Source of the DNA: Eublepharis macularius
Lineage: Eukaryota; Chordata; Lepidosauria; Squamata; Eublepharidae
DNA length: 64,000 bases
NCBI RefSeq assembly: GCF_028583425.1
Contig: NC_072805.1
Span: forward strand, 16,502,001-16,566,000
Direction: 5' to 3'
Position 1 is the stretch's first letter, and each line of letters opens with the position of its first letter. The notes beneath the pieces are model-generated. The model had not been told where the DNA came from, did no database searches, and saw only the letters and a program-made list of their open reading frames with translations. Positions 1-10,159 of the stretch are shown here, piece after piece. The translations under genes and the position numbers were made by a program.

Positions 1-414
1 GCCCAGGCCAATTCTTTAAGAATCAGCCCAAAACATTCTTTAAAAATCAGCCCTGGTGCAATGCTGCTGCTTCTGGATCATGCCAGAAATGATGCCATTG
101 ACTGGGGTTGTGGGCACAAGTGAACAAGGAGAAGAGGGGTAAGTGGTTGCCACCCTTACACACCTCCAACTTCAGCCACTTGCCAGAGGGGGGCTTGGCA
201 ACCTAGTTCAACTTGTCCCCTCAGCATAACAGATCCACTTTTACAAGGATTACTCCATCCCACCTAAGCCATCCGAGAGAGTCTTGAATAGAAGGCAACT
301 CCTCTTGCTGGACTACTGGCCACCCTGAGAGAACTGCTGAATACTACCACGTTTTTTAAAAAGCCAAGTGTGATATCCAGGGCTGTTTCCACACTACTTA
401 CCTTCAACCGGAAC

Positions 415-1102
415 TAGGGCTGTCAGACCCCCGGTGGAGGTCTGGCAGTCTGACAGCCCTGCCACCCCCGCCCCTCCCTACCTGGCTGGCGGGGGGGGCC
501 CGCACCTTCCATGCGCCCCCCCCCCGCGGTGCTGCGCACCCCTGTGCACAGCAACCGCCAGGATCAGGCCTGTTTTTGCTTGGATCGGGGCCCCTGTAGA
601 GCGCGGGAGCGTTCCTGCATTCCGCAGGGGCCCACAATGGGCCCGATCTGTGCCCAAACGGGCCCAATCCGCGCCCATTTTGGCGTGGATCGGGTCCATT
701 TCGGCGCGGATTGGGCCCGTTTTGGCGCGGATCGGGCCCGTTGTGGGCCCCTGCGAAACGCAGGAACGCTCCTGCGCTCCACAGGGGCCTAAAACAGGCC
801 TGATCCGCACCGAAACAGACCCGATCTGCACCAAAATGGGCGCGGATTGGGCCCGTTTGGGTGCAGATCGGGCCCGTTGTGGGCCCTGTGGAGTGCAGGA
901 ACACTCCTGCGCTCCACAGGGGCCCACAACGGGCCCGATACGTGCCCAAACAGGCTGCGTGGTGACGTCACTTACGTCATCACGCTTGCAGGAGCAGGCG
1001 TGTGTGCTCCGCACGCGCGCGTGCATGCGCACGCACCCCCCCTCCAGGTAAGAGCCAGGCCCCAATCTCCCGCTGGGAGATCGAGGGGGCCTGGCAACCC
1101 TA
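415..1102. mobile_element. hAT-type MITE, family B, with internal GC-rich repeats
   Basis: The ends are TAGGGCTGTCAGAC and the complement of TAGGGTTGCCAGGC. They are flanked by 8-bp duplications ACCGGAAC (407-414) and ACTGGAAC (1103-1110), differing at one base. Eight-bp duplications with TAGGGTTGCCA ends are characteristic of hAT elements. Other copies lie at 5766-6226, 11189-11562, 28439-28820 and 39770-40204. At 688 bp this is the largest, because of a GC-rich repeat array. CRE-like TGACGTCA-type motifs occur near 961-985. No transposase is visible. Confidence 0.8.
600..960. repeat. GC-rich imperfect minisatellite inside the hAT MITE
   Basis: Units of about 21-24 bp alternate GGGCCCG with TTTTGGCGCGGATC. 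They are repeated about ten times with drift and interleaved with CAGGAACGCTCCTGC fold-backs. The units are partly self-complementary, so stop-free frames appear on both strands. The same unit type recurs in shorter form at 11350-11400, 14150-14210, 28620-28660 and 39950-39980 in related elements. It is therefore part of the transposon body, not a local expansion of host DNA. Confidence 0.75.
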
Positions 1103-1269
1103 ACTGGAACACTGCGGAACGTCGCAAAAAACCCGCAGAAGATAGCTTCTAGTGCGAGTTTTGCGCGATGTTGCACAAAACTCATGCGAGAAGATGCTAT
1201 CTTCCACAGGTTTTTTTGCGACGTTCTGCAGCATTCCGGATGAAGGTAAGTAGTGTGGAAACGGCCCAG

Positions 1270-1482
1270 GTTAGACTGACAGCTTGAATCTGGGAGACCC
1301 AGGTTCAAATCCCCGCTCTGCCATGGAAGCTTGCTGGCTGAGGGCCAGTCACACGCTCTCAGTCTAACCTACCTCACAGGGCTGTGGTGACAATAAAATG
1401 GAAGAGTAGAGAATGGTGTAAAACTGCTTTGGGTCCCTATTGGGGAGAAAGGCAGGGTATAAATGAAGTAAATAAATAAAAG
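1270..1482 (+). mobile_element. tRNA-derived SINE, 5'-truncated (family S2)
   Basis: It contains a B-box-like AGGTTCAAATCCCC, then a body with CTTGCTGG and CAGTCACACG. It ends with GGGGAGAAAGGCAGGGTATAAAT and an (AAAT)n tail. The A-box end is lost or degraded. Nine other copies of this family occur in the window and supply the consensus. It inserted immediately beside the family A element. Confidence 0.8.
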
Positions 1483-1862
1483 GAAAGCCAGTCCAGAAGA
1501 GTTGATTCTCATTGTTTTACATTCTTCTCCACCACCAGCCATTTTAAAGATCGTAATGAATGATCTCGCCCCCGCTCCGCTTCCTGCCTGGGAACAAACA
1601 GGATTGAAAGCGGCAGGATTTTGATCACTACAACCTCCTGAGCTTTGTGTTGTAACATCCCCTGTGTCACTCACTGTAGCACCCTTCCCAGAAAACGTCT
1701 TTTCTTGCTTACACATGGTTATCGCACCCTGAAGCTAATCTGGTTTTACAGCACAGCAGGGGGGGAAATCTAACACTAATTCTGAGAAGATCTTGACCTG
1801 AAAATCTGCTTCTTTCCTCCTTCCAAATTTTTTTTAAATTTTTTTTTGTAACATCCAACCCA
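1483..1862. other. No gene seen
   Basis: AT-rich single-copy-looking sequence with homopolymer T runs near 1828-1848. The minus-strand open frame over 1369-1716 starts within the SINE and resembles no protein I know. Confidence 0.5.
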
Positions 1863-1940
1863 ACGAAGAGGTCTGGGTGAGCCCAAAAGCTTGCATAAAG
1901 TTTTGTTTCGGTTTGTTTGACCCTAATAAAAGGTATCAGA
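1863..1940 (+). mobile_element. Degraded Penelope-type terminal unit (family with GAGTT stem)
   Basis: The order is AACGAAGAGGTCT, a complementary GAGCCC, then AAAAGCTTGCAT, then TTTGACCCTAATAAAAGGTAT. This matches the better copies at 59196-59290 and 60040-60130. The CUGANGA box has decayed to CAACGAA. It lies within FHOD1 intron 2. Confidence 0.55.
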
Positions 1941-2573
1941 TGGATTTTGTTTTCCGTACTGGGTTTTAAAGCATAGGATCAAGAGTAAAGATGGGAGAGA
2001 ATGAAAACGGGCTCCAACCCAGCAGAAGCCCCAGCCCCAATTCCTAGCAAACTCAGCCAAACTCTGTAAGGAGCAGGGTGACACAGTGGACTTCGGCATC
2101 ACAGAAGAGCTTTCAGTTGACATTTGGCAAAACTTTTAGATTTTACTACGTACAATGACAAATTCTAACATAGGCAAGCAAGCCAGCTACAGATACTGAC
2201 GGGCTAGGCTTCTCCACTCTTCCCTAACCCCCCTCCCAGCCCCCGTCCTGGTGCATTCGTAGGAACATTGTGGGACGCTGAAATTTATATTACATTAAGA
2301 TTGAATTTGTGCACCTTACATCTGCTGTCTCAAAAACTGTACTTGACACACTGTGCTATTTTTCTCTGAAGGCAGCCAGCCAAACTCAAATCATATCATG
2401 ACATCTTAATTGTAATTAGGACCTAATTACGCCTTGAGCTACTAAACAATCAGATAAAGCCACAGTCTAGATTTAAATGGCCGCCTTCATCTTCCATCTG
2501 TTAGGTACAGTGGTTTTAAGAGGCTGAGAAACAGCTGGAACTGTGGTTTATTAAGTTAGATCTCACAGCAAAC
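1941..2573. other. No gene seen
   Basis: Apparently unique AT-rich intronic sequence. I see no repeat signature, RNA gene or conserved reading frame. Confidence 0.45.
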
Positions 2574-2865
2574 CTTAGGTTTTTCTGGTTGTTGTGGATT
2601 TTCCGGGCTATATAGCTGTGGTCTTGGCATTATAGTTCCTGACGTTTCGCCAGCAGCTGTGACTGGCATCTTCAGAGGTGTAGCACCAAAAGACAGAGAG
2701 AGATCTCTGTCTTTTGGTGCTACACCTCTGAAGATGCCAGTCACAGCTGCAGGCGAAACGTCAGGAACTACAATGCCAAGACCACAGCTATATAGCCCGG
2801 AAAATCCACAACAACCATCGTTCTCCAGCCGTGAAAGCCTTCGACAATATATCTTAGGTTTTTCT
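2574..2865 (+). mobile_element. Penelope-type unit, palindromic, with 13-bp target duplication
   Basis: The duplications CTTAGGTTTTTCT at 2574-2586 and 2853-2865 are identical. Between them an inverted copy (2587-2698) faces a forward copy (2705-2817), with arms matching over about 112 bp with few differences. A unique 3' extension follows. The forward copy has a hammerhead-like core: CTGAAGA at 2728-2734, a GCC/GGC-closed stem, and GAAA at 2755-2758. No reverse transcriptase is present, so the unit was mobilised in trans. Relatives are at 5053-5183 and 51853-52018. Confidence 0.8.
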
Positions 2866-3178
2866 CTTCAACACTGCGGGAGGGGGAGGTTAGGTTTAAA
2901 AATTTTATTGAAATTTTTTGCTTACATCTAACTTTGGCCATCACAAACCAGGCATCCTAATTTGCTTCTGACAAACTGCAATTTGTAATCTGCCAGTAAT
3001 TAGGATATCACACCAAACCACAGTTAAAACGTCTGAATGCTCAGGGCAGCAGCCAAACTGAGCCACTCAGCAAAAGACAGGGCCATCTAAGCAGAGAAGG
3101 TGCATTTTGGAGCCAGGCATTCTGAATGTGCTCCTTGCACAGAAAACAATTTAGACAAGCATATCACGTGAGTAAAAA
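2866..3178. other. No gene seen
   Basis: AT-rich intronic sequence with no recognisable repeat or reading frame. Confidence 0.4.
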
Positions 3179-3460
3179 AGTGGCCCCGTGGCGCAGAGTG
3201 GTAAGCGGCAGTACTGCAGCCCAAGCTTTGCTCACAGCCTGAGTTCGATCACAGCGGAAGCCGAGTTCAGGTAGCCGGCTCAAGGTTGACTCAGCCTTCC
3301 ATCCTTCTGAGGTCGGTAAAATGAGTACCCAATTTTCTGCGGGTAAAGTGTAGATGACTGGGGAAGGCAATGGCAAACCACCCTGAAACAAAAAGTTTGC
3401 GACGTCCCCCCATGGGTCAGTAATGACACAGTGCTTGCACAGGGGACTGCCTTTACCTTA
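3179..3460 (+). mobile_element. tRNA-derived SINE, family D, copy 1
   Basis: It starts GTGGCCCCGTGGCGCAGAGT, which is A-box like. A B-box-like GAGTTCGATCACAG follows, then a body containing GGTAAAATGAGTACCCA and GGCAATGGCAAACCACC. It ends GCACAGGGGACTGCCTTTAC. The tRNA-like head and non-tRNA tail mark a SINE, not a tRNA gene. It stands head-to-tail with a second copy. Confidence 0.85.
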
Positions 3461-3757
3461 AGAGCCCCATGGCACAGAGTGGTAAGCTGCAGTACTGCAG
3501 CCCAAGCTCTGCTCACGTGCTGAGTTCAATCCTGGCAGAAGCCGGGTTCAGATAGCCGGCTCAGGTTGACTCAGCTTTCATCTTTCCGAGGTTGGTAAAA
3601 TGAATACCCAGTTTCCTGGGGGTAAAGTGTAGATGACTGGGGAAAGCAATGGCAAACCACCCCGTAAAAAGTCTGCCAAGAAAACGTTGTGATGCAACGT
3701 CCCCCCATGGGTCAGTAATGACTCAGTGCTTGCACAGGGGACTACCTTCACCTTTGG
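3461..3757 (+). mobile_element. tRNA-derived SINE, family D, copy 2 (tandem)
   Basis: The full-length layout matches copy 1: AAGAGCCCCATGGCACAGAG, a B box, CTGGGGGTAAAGTGTAGATG, and a CCTTCACCTTTGG end. It also has a GTCTGCCAAGAAAACGTTGT block that copy 1 lacks. The junction falls within the CCTTTACCTT tail of copy 1, so the tail probably served as the target. Confidence 0.85.
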
Positions 3758-4875
3758 ACCTATCACATGAGTGGACATCCAAGGTGTTTCACAGAGGACA
3801 CCTGTTTAGCCAGTCATTGTGAATCTGCTTTCTCTGCAAAGAGCACTAAGCTACAGCCCAAAAATTACAAAATGAACTTCAAGAAACCAAGCGAATCCCC
3901 ACCACGATGCTTTCTACACGGAAAGGAGCTTCAACAGCAGGCTGTGATATACTTGGGGTGGGGGGGGGAGGGCTGATGTTTGGAGCATTTTTTTAATGAA
4001 AAACTGCAAACCGGGGACAAATCTGTTCTGCGTATTTATGAAACAGCTCTTTGGATACAGCCACCGTAAAGAACTTAAGACCCTGCTCTTATCACCCAAG
4101 ACCCCCTACCTTCATCCGACACACTTAAAAGCCCAGCACTACAGCAACTTAAGACACGTTCCTCCCACGAAGAAAATGCTGGCCGTAGAATTAGACTCCT
4201 GGAAGCAGATCGTCCCCCCCGCCCATCACCTGAATGAAAGTAGGAAGGCCAGTGGACTGTGATTCTGTGGCCATTTTCTATGGGAAGCTCATTGCGGCAT
4301 TCAAGTCCCAAATCAGGAAGTTGAGTCAGCAACAGCTGGAGAATCCTCAGACTTGTCCCTTGCCCTGAAGGTCCTTGATCCAGAGAATGACCGGAAGGAC
4401 CCATGCAAAAGCACAAGAACTGAAGAGCGGCCCTTAAGATTCGTTTTGCAATGCACTCTCACCCATCACCTCGTCACAATTAAGAGCTGGGAAATGTGTG
4501 TGGAGGAGCATTCCAACCACAGTAAACTTTACACTGGAACGCTGCCCGGGGACAGCAGGCAGAGAGCCATGCGCAAATTTCTAGCCTGTTCCATCACAGC
4601 ATGTGGCACATCCGCCCCCCTCAAGGTATTCAGAGACCAGAGTGTTAGTAACCAGGAGGCCAAGATTACGCTGTGAACTCTGGCTCCACTGCAGGGTTGC
4701 GTGCTGCAATTCTTTCCCAAACGTTCTGTGCACGAAGCATGCATCCAAACAGAGCCACAACTTTTAGAATTGCATTTCTGCAAACCCAAAATCAAAAGTG
4801 AAAAGGGAGGAAGGTAGTGGCATGGCTTATATCTATGTAAGCAAACACTCACATTCTCTTTTCTCATTTACGTTA
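3758..4875. other. No gene seen
   Basis: Several 60-113-codon frames cross this stretch on both strands. None shows family motifs, splice-site pairing or repeat homology that I recognise. A G run lies at 3957-3970. Confidence 0.45.
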
Positions 4876-5272
4876 GCCAGTTTGGTGTAGTGGTTAAGAG
4901 TGGCAGGACTCTAATCTGGAGAGCCAGGTTTGATTCCCCACTCCTCCACTTGAAGCCAGCTGGGTGACCTTGGGTCAGTCTCAGCTCTCTCAGAGCTCTC
5001 TCAGCCCCACTCACCTCACAGGGTGTTTTGTTGTGGGGATAATAACAACATATGTGACACTGAGAGATCTCTGTCTTTTGGTGCTACACCTCTGAAGATG
5101 CCAGCCACAGCTGCTGGCAAAACGTCAGGAACTACAATGCCAAGACCACGGCAATACAGCCCGGAAAACCCACAACAACCATCAATAACAACATACTTTG
5201 TAAACCGCTTTGAGTGGGCATTAAGTTGTCCTGAAGGGCAGTATATAAATCGAATGTTGTTATTGTTGTTGT
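4876..5272 (+). mobile_element. Lizard tRNA-derived SINE (AGTTTGGTGTAGTGGTT type), interrupted
   Basis: The head GCCAGTTTGGTGTAGTGGTT is followed by a TTTGATTCCCCACTC B-box region and a body with AGCTGGGTGACCTTGG and repeated CAGAGCTCTCTCAG. The tail has GTAAACCGCTTTGAGTGGGC and ends in (GTT)n. A Penelope-type unit at 5053-5183 splits it in the AATAACAACATA segment. Other copies are at 33449-33549 (3' part) and 44096-44338. Confidence 0.9.
5041..5195 (+). mobile_element. Penelope-type unit inside a SINE, 12-bp target duplication
   Basis: AATAACAACATA is duplicated at 5041-5052 and 5184-5195, bracketing a 131-bp insert that starts TGTGACACTGAGAGATCTC. The insert has CTGAAGA (5092-5098) followed by a stem GCCAGC/GCTGGC. 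The expected GAAAC is mutated to CAAAAC. The SINE reads continuously once the insert is removed, which proves the order of events. Confidence 0.85.
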
Positions 5273-5765
5273 TGTACATCAGGCTGTATGCTGTGCTGCT
5301 TAGTGGTGGCCCCCTCAAGCAAAGTCCTAAAGGCATGTACATGCATGCGTTAGTGGCTGCCTTCATTCAAAGGAAAGGGTTTTCCACAGTTGCAACAGCA
5401 GCTGCAGCCACTGGCAGATCAGGACTTGCAAGCACCTGGGGCTTTCCTTAGTCAAAGTGTGGTTCCATTCCTTCTTCAGGCTTTTATTTTCTCCCTTCTT
5501 CCCCAGGCTTTCCTTCATTTCTTTTCTTATTCCCCCATCTCTTTCTCCCTCTCCCCTTGAACATTTCCTTGATTTCTTTTTATTCCTCGTCTGTTATTCT
5601 TCTGTGATGTGAGGATGGAGGTATTGTGCTCCTGTGGCTGCCATTTTGGGCTTGGCTCCGCCTCCTGCAGCAGCCATTTTGAGCTGGCACTCATCACCAT
5701 CCCTCAAAATTCCAGAAGTGCCTGCAGGCTTTCAGAGGCTGGGGACACCAGCTTTTGATCTCCGG
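5273..5765. other. No gene; fragment of an unnamed repeat at about 5620-5745
   Basis: The segment with GGCTGCCATTTTGGGC, CAGCCATTTTGAG, AAATTCCAGAAGTGCC and CAGGCTTTCAGAGGCTGG resembles 42530-42655 on the same strand. It is an old interspersed repeat. The rest is pyrimidine-rich unique-looking DNA. Confidence 0.5.
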
Positions 5766-6226
5766 TTAGCATCCCTCACTCTGGAGGAGGGAGCAGTAGA
5801 GCCTTCTCCCCAATAAACCCCAGCAATCTCCCAGTTTGACCAGTTTCCTCCTGGACACACAGACAGGAATCCCAGGTGCCTGCTGGCGGCAGGTAAACTC
5901 CCAGGTATTTGCCCCCTTGACTGCCAATCCACCAGCAATTGGAGGGAAGTGGCGGGCCCCTTGAAAGTCGCCTGCCACTAGCAGGCATCGCAGGAACATG
6001 CACGGCGCGTGTGCTCCCAGAAGGTGTGGTGACATCACTTCTGGAAATGACATTGTCGTGCTGGCTGAGGGAGCGTTCTCGCACTTGGTTTGACATCACT
6101 TGCGGAAGTGATTGCGCAAGCGCTGGGTCCGCACACAAAAAATAACCACACAAGTGATACGAGGTAAGTGCCAGGTTCCCACCCACCCCCCTCCTGCTGG
6201 GACTGTATAGGGTCCTGGCAACCCTA
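5766..6226. mobile_element. hAT-type MITE, family B (left end uncertain)
   Basis: The right end GGTCCTGGCAACCCTA and the internal ATGACATT, CACTTGCGGAAGTGATTGCG and GAGGTAAGTGCCAGG blocks match the other family B copies. The left end is placed at TAGCATCCCTCAC only by weak similarity, and no target duplication is evident. Confidence 0.55.
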
Positions 6227-7989
6227 CACACCGCATGTCAAAGGCTCCGGGAGTCTTCTGCTGGTCGGGTGCAATTGCTTCAGTTAATCAGCACGATTCA
6301 GGCCGCAGTGGAACATTCGCTCACTGCTCCTTCTCATTGCAAGAAGTCTGGAAGGAACACCGGCAGTGTGCTTCGTGCAGCCCGAACCTCCCGGTGCACC
6401 CAACACTGCCTCCCGGACAAGAGTTTCACCAGTGTCTGGAGCCGCCATCAGGGCTGTGCCTACAAGGCGCTGCTACCCACACGCCGTTGGCCAGCACAAT
6501 GTACGGAGTCAGACTCCGTCCAGCACAGCTGCAGGGCTCCAGGAGCCACCCACGCAGGCTGAGGAAACACTTGCAACATTGATCAACACAGACAAAACTG
6601 GAAGGAGGCTGGCTAGAGTGAATGCTGACTCAGAGACTCAACGGCCAGGGATCAGGGCCACCGGCAGTCAGTGTGATACGCCACGAAACATGCGGAACAA
6701 TTGCAGTGGGGGTGGGGAGGAGGAAGAGGAAGAGGAAGCAGTTTGTCTGGCTCAGTTGAGGAACAAAGACCTGAAGACGCCAAGACGCTGGACTCGCTCT
6801 CGTGACTAGCTCCTGGGTCATCCCTTTTGCGGGGCAAAAGCCCGGTAGGGTTGCAAAGTAATACTGTTGACAGATTGGTATCTAGACCGGGAAACCTGTT
6901 TTGTTTCTGTAGGGAACTGAAACACCAGAGCGAAAGCAGGAACCCCCTTTTCAGAAGAAATCATGCTTCCGTTTGACTTGCACAAAGGCAGCTAACAGGC
7001 AAGGAGGAGCTTGTACCATGCAGAAAAACCGGCTGCAAACCGTTGGTGATGAATTGCATCTTCTCGAAAGGTTCGTTTGCCTCCACTGCCATTTGAAAGG
7101 TTCTCCTTCAACCTTGCGCCTCTCTTTCCCAGGACGTTTGCCACAGCACAGGGGAAGATCATCCTAGTCCAGCTGTAGAAAAGAAGCTGCATGTCGGGAG
7201 CTTCCCTCACCTTTCCTTGCCAGAGAAAACTCAGCTCCAACTGCTAACAGCTCTGGGACCACAGGGGCAAGGGGAAGGACATTTGCAGCTAGTCCAAAGA
7301 GCAAGGGCAGCTGATCTCTTCCAAGAACTGGCCAGAAAAGTTCGGCCTGGCTTCAACTGGACGCAGATGCCTCCTAAACAACTCACCAACTTGTTCTTGC
7401 CTCTGCCCTTCCCTTGTCTTCTTAGCTTGCAAGAATGAGGCCTGCGGGAGGGGGAGGCACTGTGTTGTTTTCATTTACATACAGCTTATGGCACCAATGC
7501 TGAAAATTGAATTTGATGGACAGGAACTGCTTTGGAAGACTATTTATCTCAAAAGGGCCATAAAAATAAGAATTGCTTAAAAGTTTTGCAATGAAATTCT
7601 GGCTTGGATCCTGCCAGTTTTTCTGCTGGTGCAAGCAGCAATTGAGGGGGGGTGGGGGTCCTATACTGGGGATTGTGTAACCATCACAGGCAATGAGTAA
7701 CATAGGACAGGAGCTATAGTGAAGAGTGGAATCGCTCTTCTGCCAACAGAAAGGATCTGGCCCTCTGAAGACACTCTTCGTTTTAACACAACAGCAATTT
7801 CAATCACACAGTTGCTATTCTAGCAGAATCAAAAAGAGAACACTTTGATGGTAACCTACCCAAGGCCACGGGATAATGTGGGAAATCTATGAAACAAATA
7901 AACGAACTACGGAAAGGACCTGGATGACACAACAGGGAAAGTAACAGAGTTTCAGAAATATACAAAATTTATCTGTGTATCCTTTTAGG
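6227..7989. other. No gene seen
   Basis: A long intronic stretch. Frames at 6235-6582 and 6366-6809 are proline/arginine-rich with no recognisable domain. A purine run (GGAGGAAGAGGAAGAGGAAG) is at about 6717-6740. I see no repeats of the types found elsewhere. Confidence 0.45.
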
Positions 7990-8272
7990 CAGGGCTTTTT
8001 TTTCTGGGAAAAGAGGTGGTGGAACTCAGGACCGCACAACGATGTCACTTTGGGTCAGCTGGAACAAGGGGGGAGTTTTTTTTAAGTTTAAATCTCCCTT
8101 GGCGAAAATGGTCACATGGCCGGTAGCCCCGCCCCCCTGATCTCCAGGCAGAGAAGTTTAGATCTAAACTCCCCTCTGTCTGGAGATCAGGAGGCGGGGC
8201 CACCGGCCATGTGACCATTTTCAAGAGATGCCGGAACTCCGTTCCACGACGTTCCAGCTGAAAAAAAGCCCG
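7990..8272. mobile_element. Palindromic hAT-type MITE, family F
   Basis: The ends are CAGGGCTTTTTTTTCTGGG and the complement of CGGGCTTTTTTTCAGC. The centre is a fold-back: GGTCACATGGCCGGTAGCC pairs with GGCCACCGGCCATGTGACC around a GTTTAGATCTAAAC core. Members at 48481-48798 and 57876-58189 have perfect 8-bp duplications, which sets the hAT assignment. Here the flanking duplication is unclear. Confidence 0.8.
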
Positions 8273-8479
8273 TCTCTTAGGAAAAGTGGGAGGTAACCAA
8301 CTGAACTGTACCTTGGCAACATTAGCCTGGCAAATGAAAAAGCATGGGAACAATCTAAGAAAGCAACAACCAGCGGCACAAAGGTTGTCTGCATGAGGCA
8401 GCTATACTTTGTTTTCTTCTACTTTGGATTGGATTGGATTCTTGCTAATGCTATTGTCTAGAACGGCAGATAGTTAGCA

Positions 8480-9275
8480 AATTGAATGCACATGGGTTGT
8501 GTCGAGATTAGGTGGTTCCTCCTCCTCATTAAGATAAAGGTTTGGCGTAGGCGTGGGGAAAGGAACAGGAGGCAGCTAGCTGATCCACGGAAAACACAGC
8601 CTGTTGTACTCTCTTGTCTAGTTACTTTTAGGCCGAGTTAGATTAAGGTTTTTTTTGTTATTTATTGCCATTGCTGTTGCCGCGGGAGTGGTTCTTGTTA
8701 ACTTAATAAATAATTATTTTGCCTGTGGCTCGAGTGTCTGACTGCTGTGTGAAAGATCCTCCAGACTTAGAACCCAGAGACCAGGGTGGGGTCTCATGTG
8801 AAGCAGGTGAGGTTCACTCTTCTAAAGGGCTGCTTAGAACCTAGAGTGGCTGTTAGCAGCACCCAGGACAGGGCCAGAGAGTGTACCTGCCCTTGACATA
8901 GTGGCAGCGGAAAAATCTGGATGAGAATCTTGGCACAGTAGCAGTATTCTTGCTAAGGCTTTAGTTTGTGTACAGCATTGGCAGGTTTGTTGTTTTGCTA
9001 GACAGGATGAGTCAGGATAAGAACCTTGAGCAGGCTGAGGATTCTCCATTGAAAGATGAAAGCAGAGGCCAGCCTTTGTTTGGAGAGAATGTTTGTGGAG
9101 CAGAAGGAGGTGCCCCTGCGGACTATAGTTATTTGGCTTCAGCGAGTGCTCGTAATGGAGGAATTTTATGTTCTGGAAGAGATCCATGGTGGCAGGATCA
9201 AGTGACAGCAGGTGAAACCCTGAGGGGACGACGGGACCAGGATGAAGCTTCAAGGAACGGGCTTTTAAAACTTGA
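8480..9275 (+). mobile_element. Possible LTR-retroelement fragment: LTR, primer-site region, gag-like start
   Basis: There is an AATAAATAATTATTTTGCCT signal (about 8704), then a U5-like region ending CCCTTGACA, then TAG and TGGCAGCGG. That arrangement resembles an LTR end next to a primer-binding site. About 110 bp further on, ATG at 9007 opens an acidic frame (MSQDKNLEQAEDSPLKD). It looks like a gag N terminus and is cut short by a LINE tail at about 9276. No second LTR or pol is visible. The superfamily is unknown and the call is tentative. Confidence 0.4.
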
Positions 9276-9411
9276 ATCTATTTACCCTACGGCATTGTTT
9301 ATGGAAATGTCCTTGATACGGATTGTACTAATCTCATACTGTGTAAACCGCCTTGAGTCTCCATGAGAAAGGCGGACTCTAAATGGCATAGATAAAATAA
9401 ATAAAAATAAA
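9276..9411 (+). mobile_element. LINE 3' tail (L2/CR1-like)
   Basis: TGTAAACCGCCTTGAGTCTC, GAGAAAGGCGGACTCTAAAT and an (ATAAA)n tail match tails at 18160-18285 and 59640-59755, and the complement of 63455-63520. Only the 3' untranslated end is present. Confidence 0.7.
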
Positions 9412-9870
9412 TACTCCGCTTACATCCTTCTACCAAGGTAGTAAGAAAAGCCTCATAGGGCCCCAGAAGCAAATTTGCTTTGGAGAGAGAGAACTGCTGA
9501 GAGTACAGAGTTTAGACCCAAAGATTAGCCAGGCATAGAAGATCCACTTTGGCAGAACTGCCCCATACTGGCTCACAGGACCTTGGGAGATCCATTAGAA
9601 TGAATGCAAGAGTATGCAGAGCCAAGGCGACAGCAAAAGTTGGTACTCACCCAGGATGGTGTGCACACGGACCGAGAGTTGTGTGCGGACAAGGAGAATC
9701 GGCCGCCTCCCTTTCCTACAATGACAGGGAAGCAAAACAGGAGCAGGTCAGATGTTGTCTCAGCCTAGGAAGCATCCCCAAGAACTAGCACGAGACTTGG
9801 ACAACTACCTCCATGAACATTTCCCTACCAGCTTTGCTAATATGCCAATACTACCAGAGACTGCACTTGG
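9412..9870. other. No gene seen
   Basis: Unique-looking sequence. The frame at 9752-10015 looks long only because it crosses the ATC microsatellite. Confidence 0.4.

Positions 9871-9954
<84 letters not shown>
9871..9954. repeat. (ATC)28 microsatellite at a SINE tail
   Basis: 28 uninterrupted ATC units. On the minus strand they form the GAT-type tail of the SINE that follows. In frame they read as poly-serine or poly-methionine, which is not evidence of a protein. A sister tract of 25 units lies at 18708-18782. Confidence 0.95.
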
Positions 9955-9955
<1 letters not shown>

Positions 9956-10158
9956 CTCTTATATACTGCTCTTCCATACAGATTAGTGCCTCACCCAGAG
10001 TGGCGGACAAGTTAGTGTTATTATTATCCCCACAAGACAGCTGGGGAGCTGGGGCTGAGAGGCGGGGCCACCAACTGAGCTCATGGAAGTAGTGGAATTT
10101 GAACCAGCAGAGTGCTGATTCACAGCCAAACCATTTAACCACTGTGCTACAGCACCTC
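9955..10158 (-). mobile_element. tRNA-derived SINE with ATC-repeat tail
   Basis: On the minus strand: GAGAGGTGCTGTAGCACAGT, a TTTGAATTCAAATTCC-like B-box region (CTGGTTCAAATTCCAC), CCCAGCTCCCCAGCTGTCTT, GTGGGGATAATAATAACAC, CACTCTGGGTGAGGCACTAA, AGCAGTATATAAG. A plus-strand relative is at 10870-11090, and the tail alone is at 18691-18782. Confidence 0.75.
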
Positions 10159-10159
10159 T

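Larger units (their letters stand above)
381..1267 (+). mobile_element. Palindromic DNA-transposon derivative, family A (interrupted)
   Basis: The terminal inverted repeats read GGGCTGTTTCCACACTAC at the left end and its near-complement at the right end. The right part (1103-1267) is itself a fold-back around a TTTTGCGCGATGTTGCACAA core. A second transposon (415-1102) splits the element near its left end. Two uninterrupted relatives lie at 17013-17192 and 21641-21828. The flanks show CAG on both sides, a possible 3-bp target duplication. No transposase is encoded, so this is a non-autonomous MITE. The superfamily is not settled. Confidence 0.75.

Noticed and set aside
404..1308. Long overlapping open frames on both strands (up to 276 codons)
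   Set aside because: They are produced by the self-complementary GC-rich repeat in a hAT MITE. Translations are repetitive on every frame and match no family.
3179..3260. tRNA gene
   Set aside because: The tRNA-like promoter boxes belong to a SINE head repeated in tandem; no cloverleaf with paired acceptor stem.
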